This document shows positions 63,875 through 64,000 of a DNA stretch of 64,000 bases, piece by piece. The notes under the pieces are model-generated. The model saw only the letters and a list, made by a program, of their open reading frames with translations. It was not told where the DNA came from and made no database searches. The translations under genes and the position numbers were made by a program. Numbering within the stretch: position 1 is the first letter of the stretch; every line of letters begins with the position of its first letter. Source of the DNA: Bacteroidota bacterium (GTDB lineage: Bacteria > Bacteroidota > Ignavibacteria > UBA10030); contig JAOAFT010000008.1 of NCBI GenBank assembly GCA_026416125.1, positions 1-64,000 of the forward strand, written 5' to 3'.

Positions 63875-64000
63875 TCACTCCTTAAAAGAACGAAAGACAA
63901 GAACACCATAGCTCCATAATTGTACTAAAATTTCCCCATTCTTTTCATGTATTGTACCTGCCCTATGCTGAAACGTTGGAACAACTTTTTCATTCTTCAC
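63875..64000 (-). CDS. C-terminal fragment of an unidentified gene
   Basis: An open frame of 41 codons plus TGA (63875-63877), running off the right edge of the window. The visible end reads TIHEKNGEILVQLWSYGVLV and RSFKE. Its stop codon lies directly before the yjbQ start, whose ribosome-binding site overlaps it, so the two are likely co-transcribed. Too short to identify. Confidence 0.55.
   Translation of the reverse strand: MKNEKVVPTFQHRAGTIHEKNGEILVQLWSYGVLVFRSFKE

Overview
The window is a contig end from an AT-rich Gram-negative bacterium, probably in the Bacteroidota / Chlorobiota / Ignavibacteriota / Kapabacteria neighbourhood. Evidence: a GWxTD-domain protein, a DUF4835-like protein, a PorV/PorQ-like barrel, fused hisB and hisIE, DapL-type lysine synthesis, and genes for LPS-type acylation and heptosyl transfer. 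No SusC/SusD pair and no obvious type IX secretion sorting domain is present. The placement is inference. Bases 1-19 are the Tn5 mosaic-end (Nextera) adapter, so the left edge is a sequencing artefact.

Layout. 20-2175 (+): a truncated GWxTD gene, then pdxA and ftsE. 2249-9571 (+): a complete histidine operon led by a TrpR-family regulator (yerC/hisR-like), with a perfect 22-bp palindrome over its -10 box and start codon; order hisG-D-C-B-H-A-F-IE. 9576-10852: an ACT protein and yebC. 11062-13810 (-): a POT-like transporter with a two-component pair. 13935-14008: tRNA-Arg. 14112-18797 (-): two ECF sigma/anti-sigma modules around mnmA; one has a separate Spy/CpxP-like protein, the other appears to have a Spy-like domain fused to the anti-sigma factor. 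18868-27287 (-): four secreted glycoside hydrolases (GH43, GH8, GH115, GH9) forming a xylan/glucan-degradation cluster. 27464-29563 (-): dapF-dapL, where the DapF homologue has Ser at both catalytic Cys positions. 29644-31007 (+): a cytosolic two-component pair. 31011-36915 (-): two glutamate dehydrogenases flanking a REC-REC-PPDK_N fusion and a zinc ribbon. 37062-39567 (+): a promoter, SAM-I riboswitch, terminator, metY and metA. 39657-50257 (-): htrA, recO, pfkB-type kinase, nudix, pseudouridine synthase, SpoU methyltransferase, comEC, an alkaline-phosphatase-superfamily enzyme, dtd, prmC and a HARE-HTH-like protein. 50426-58193: mainly cell-envelope genes, including a translationally coupled PorV-like barrel plus an HhH-fused barrel, a DUF4835-like protein, an SLT lipoprotein, RlpA and ManC. 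58230-60753 (-): atpD-atpC and mntP. 60823-61484: tRNA-Thr and a decayed gene. 61505-64000 (-): heptosyltransferase, LpxL-type acyltransferase, YjbQ and a truncated gene.

How it fits together. The histidine and methionine blocks are complete regulated units: a palindromic operator next to a TrpR-like regulator, and a SAM riboswitch ahead of the O-acetylhomoserine route. The xylan cluster combines side-chain removal (GH115), oligosaccharide trimming (GH8, GH43) and a cellulase-type enzyme (GH9). The most novel candidates are the HhH-domain/outer-membrane-barrel plus PorV-like pair near comEC (a possible DNA-related envelope complex), the Ser/Ser DapF, the Spy-fused anti-sigma factor, and the REC-REC-PPDK_N protein between two glutamate dehydrogenases. 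No CRISPR array, insertion sequence, prophage or rRNA was seen.
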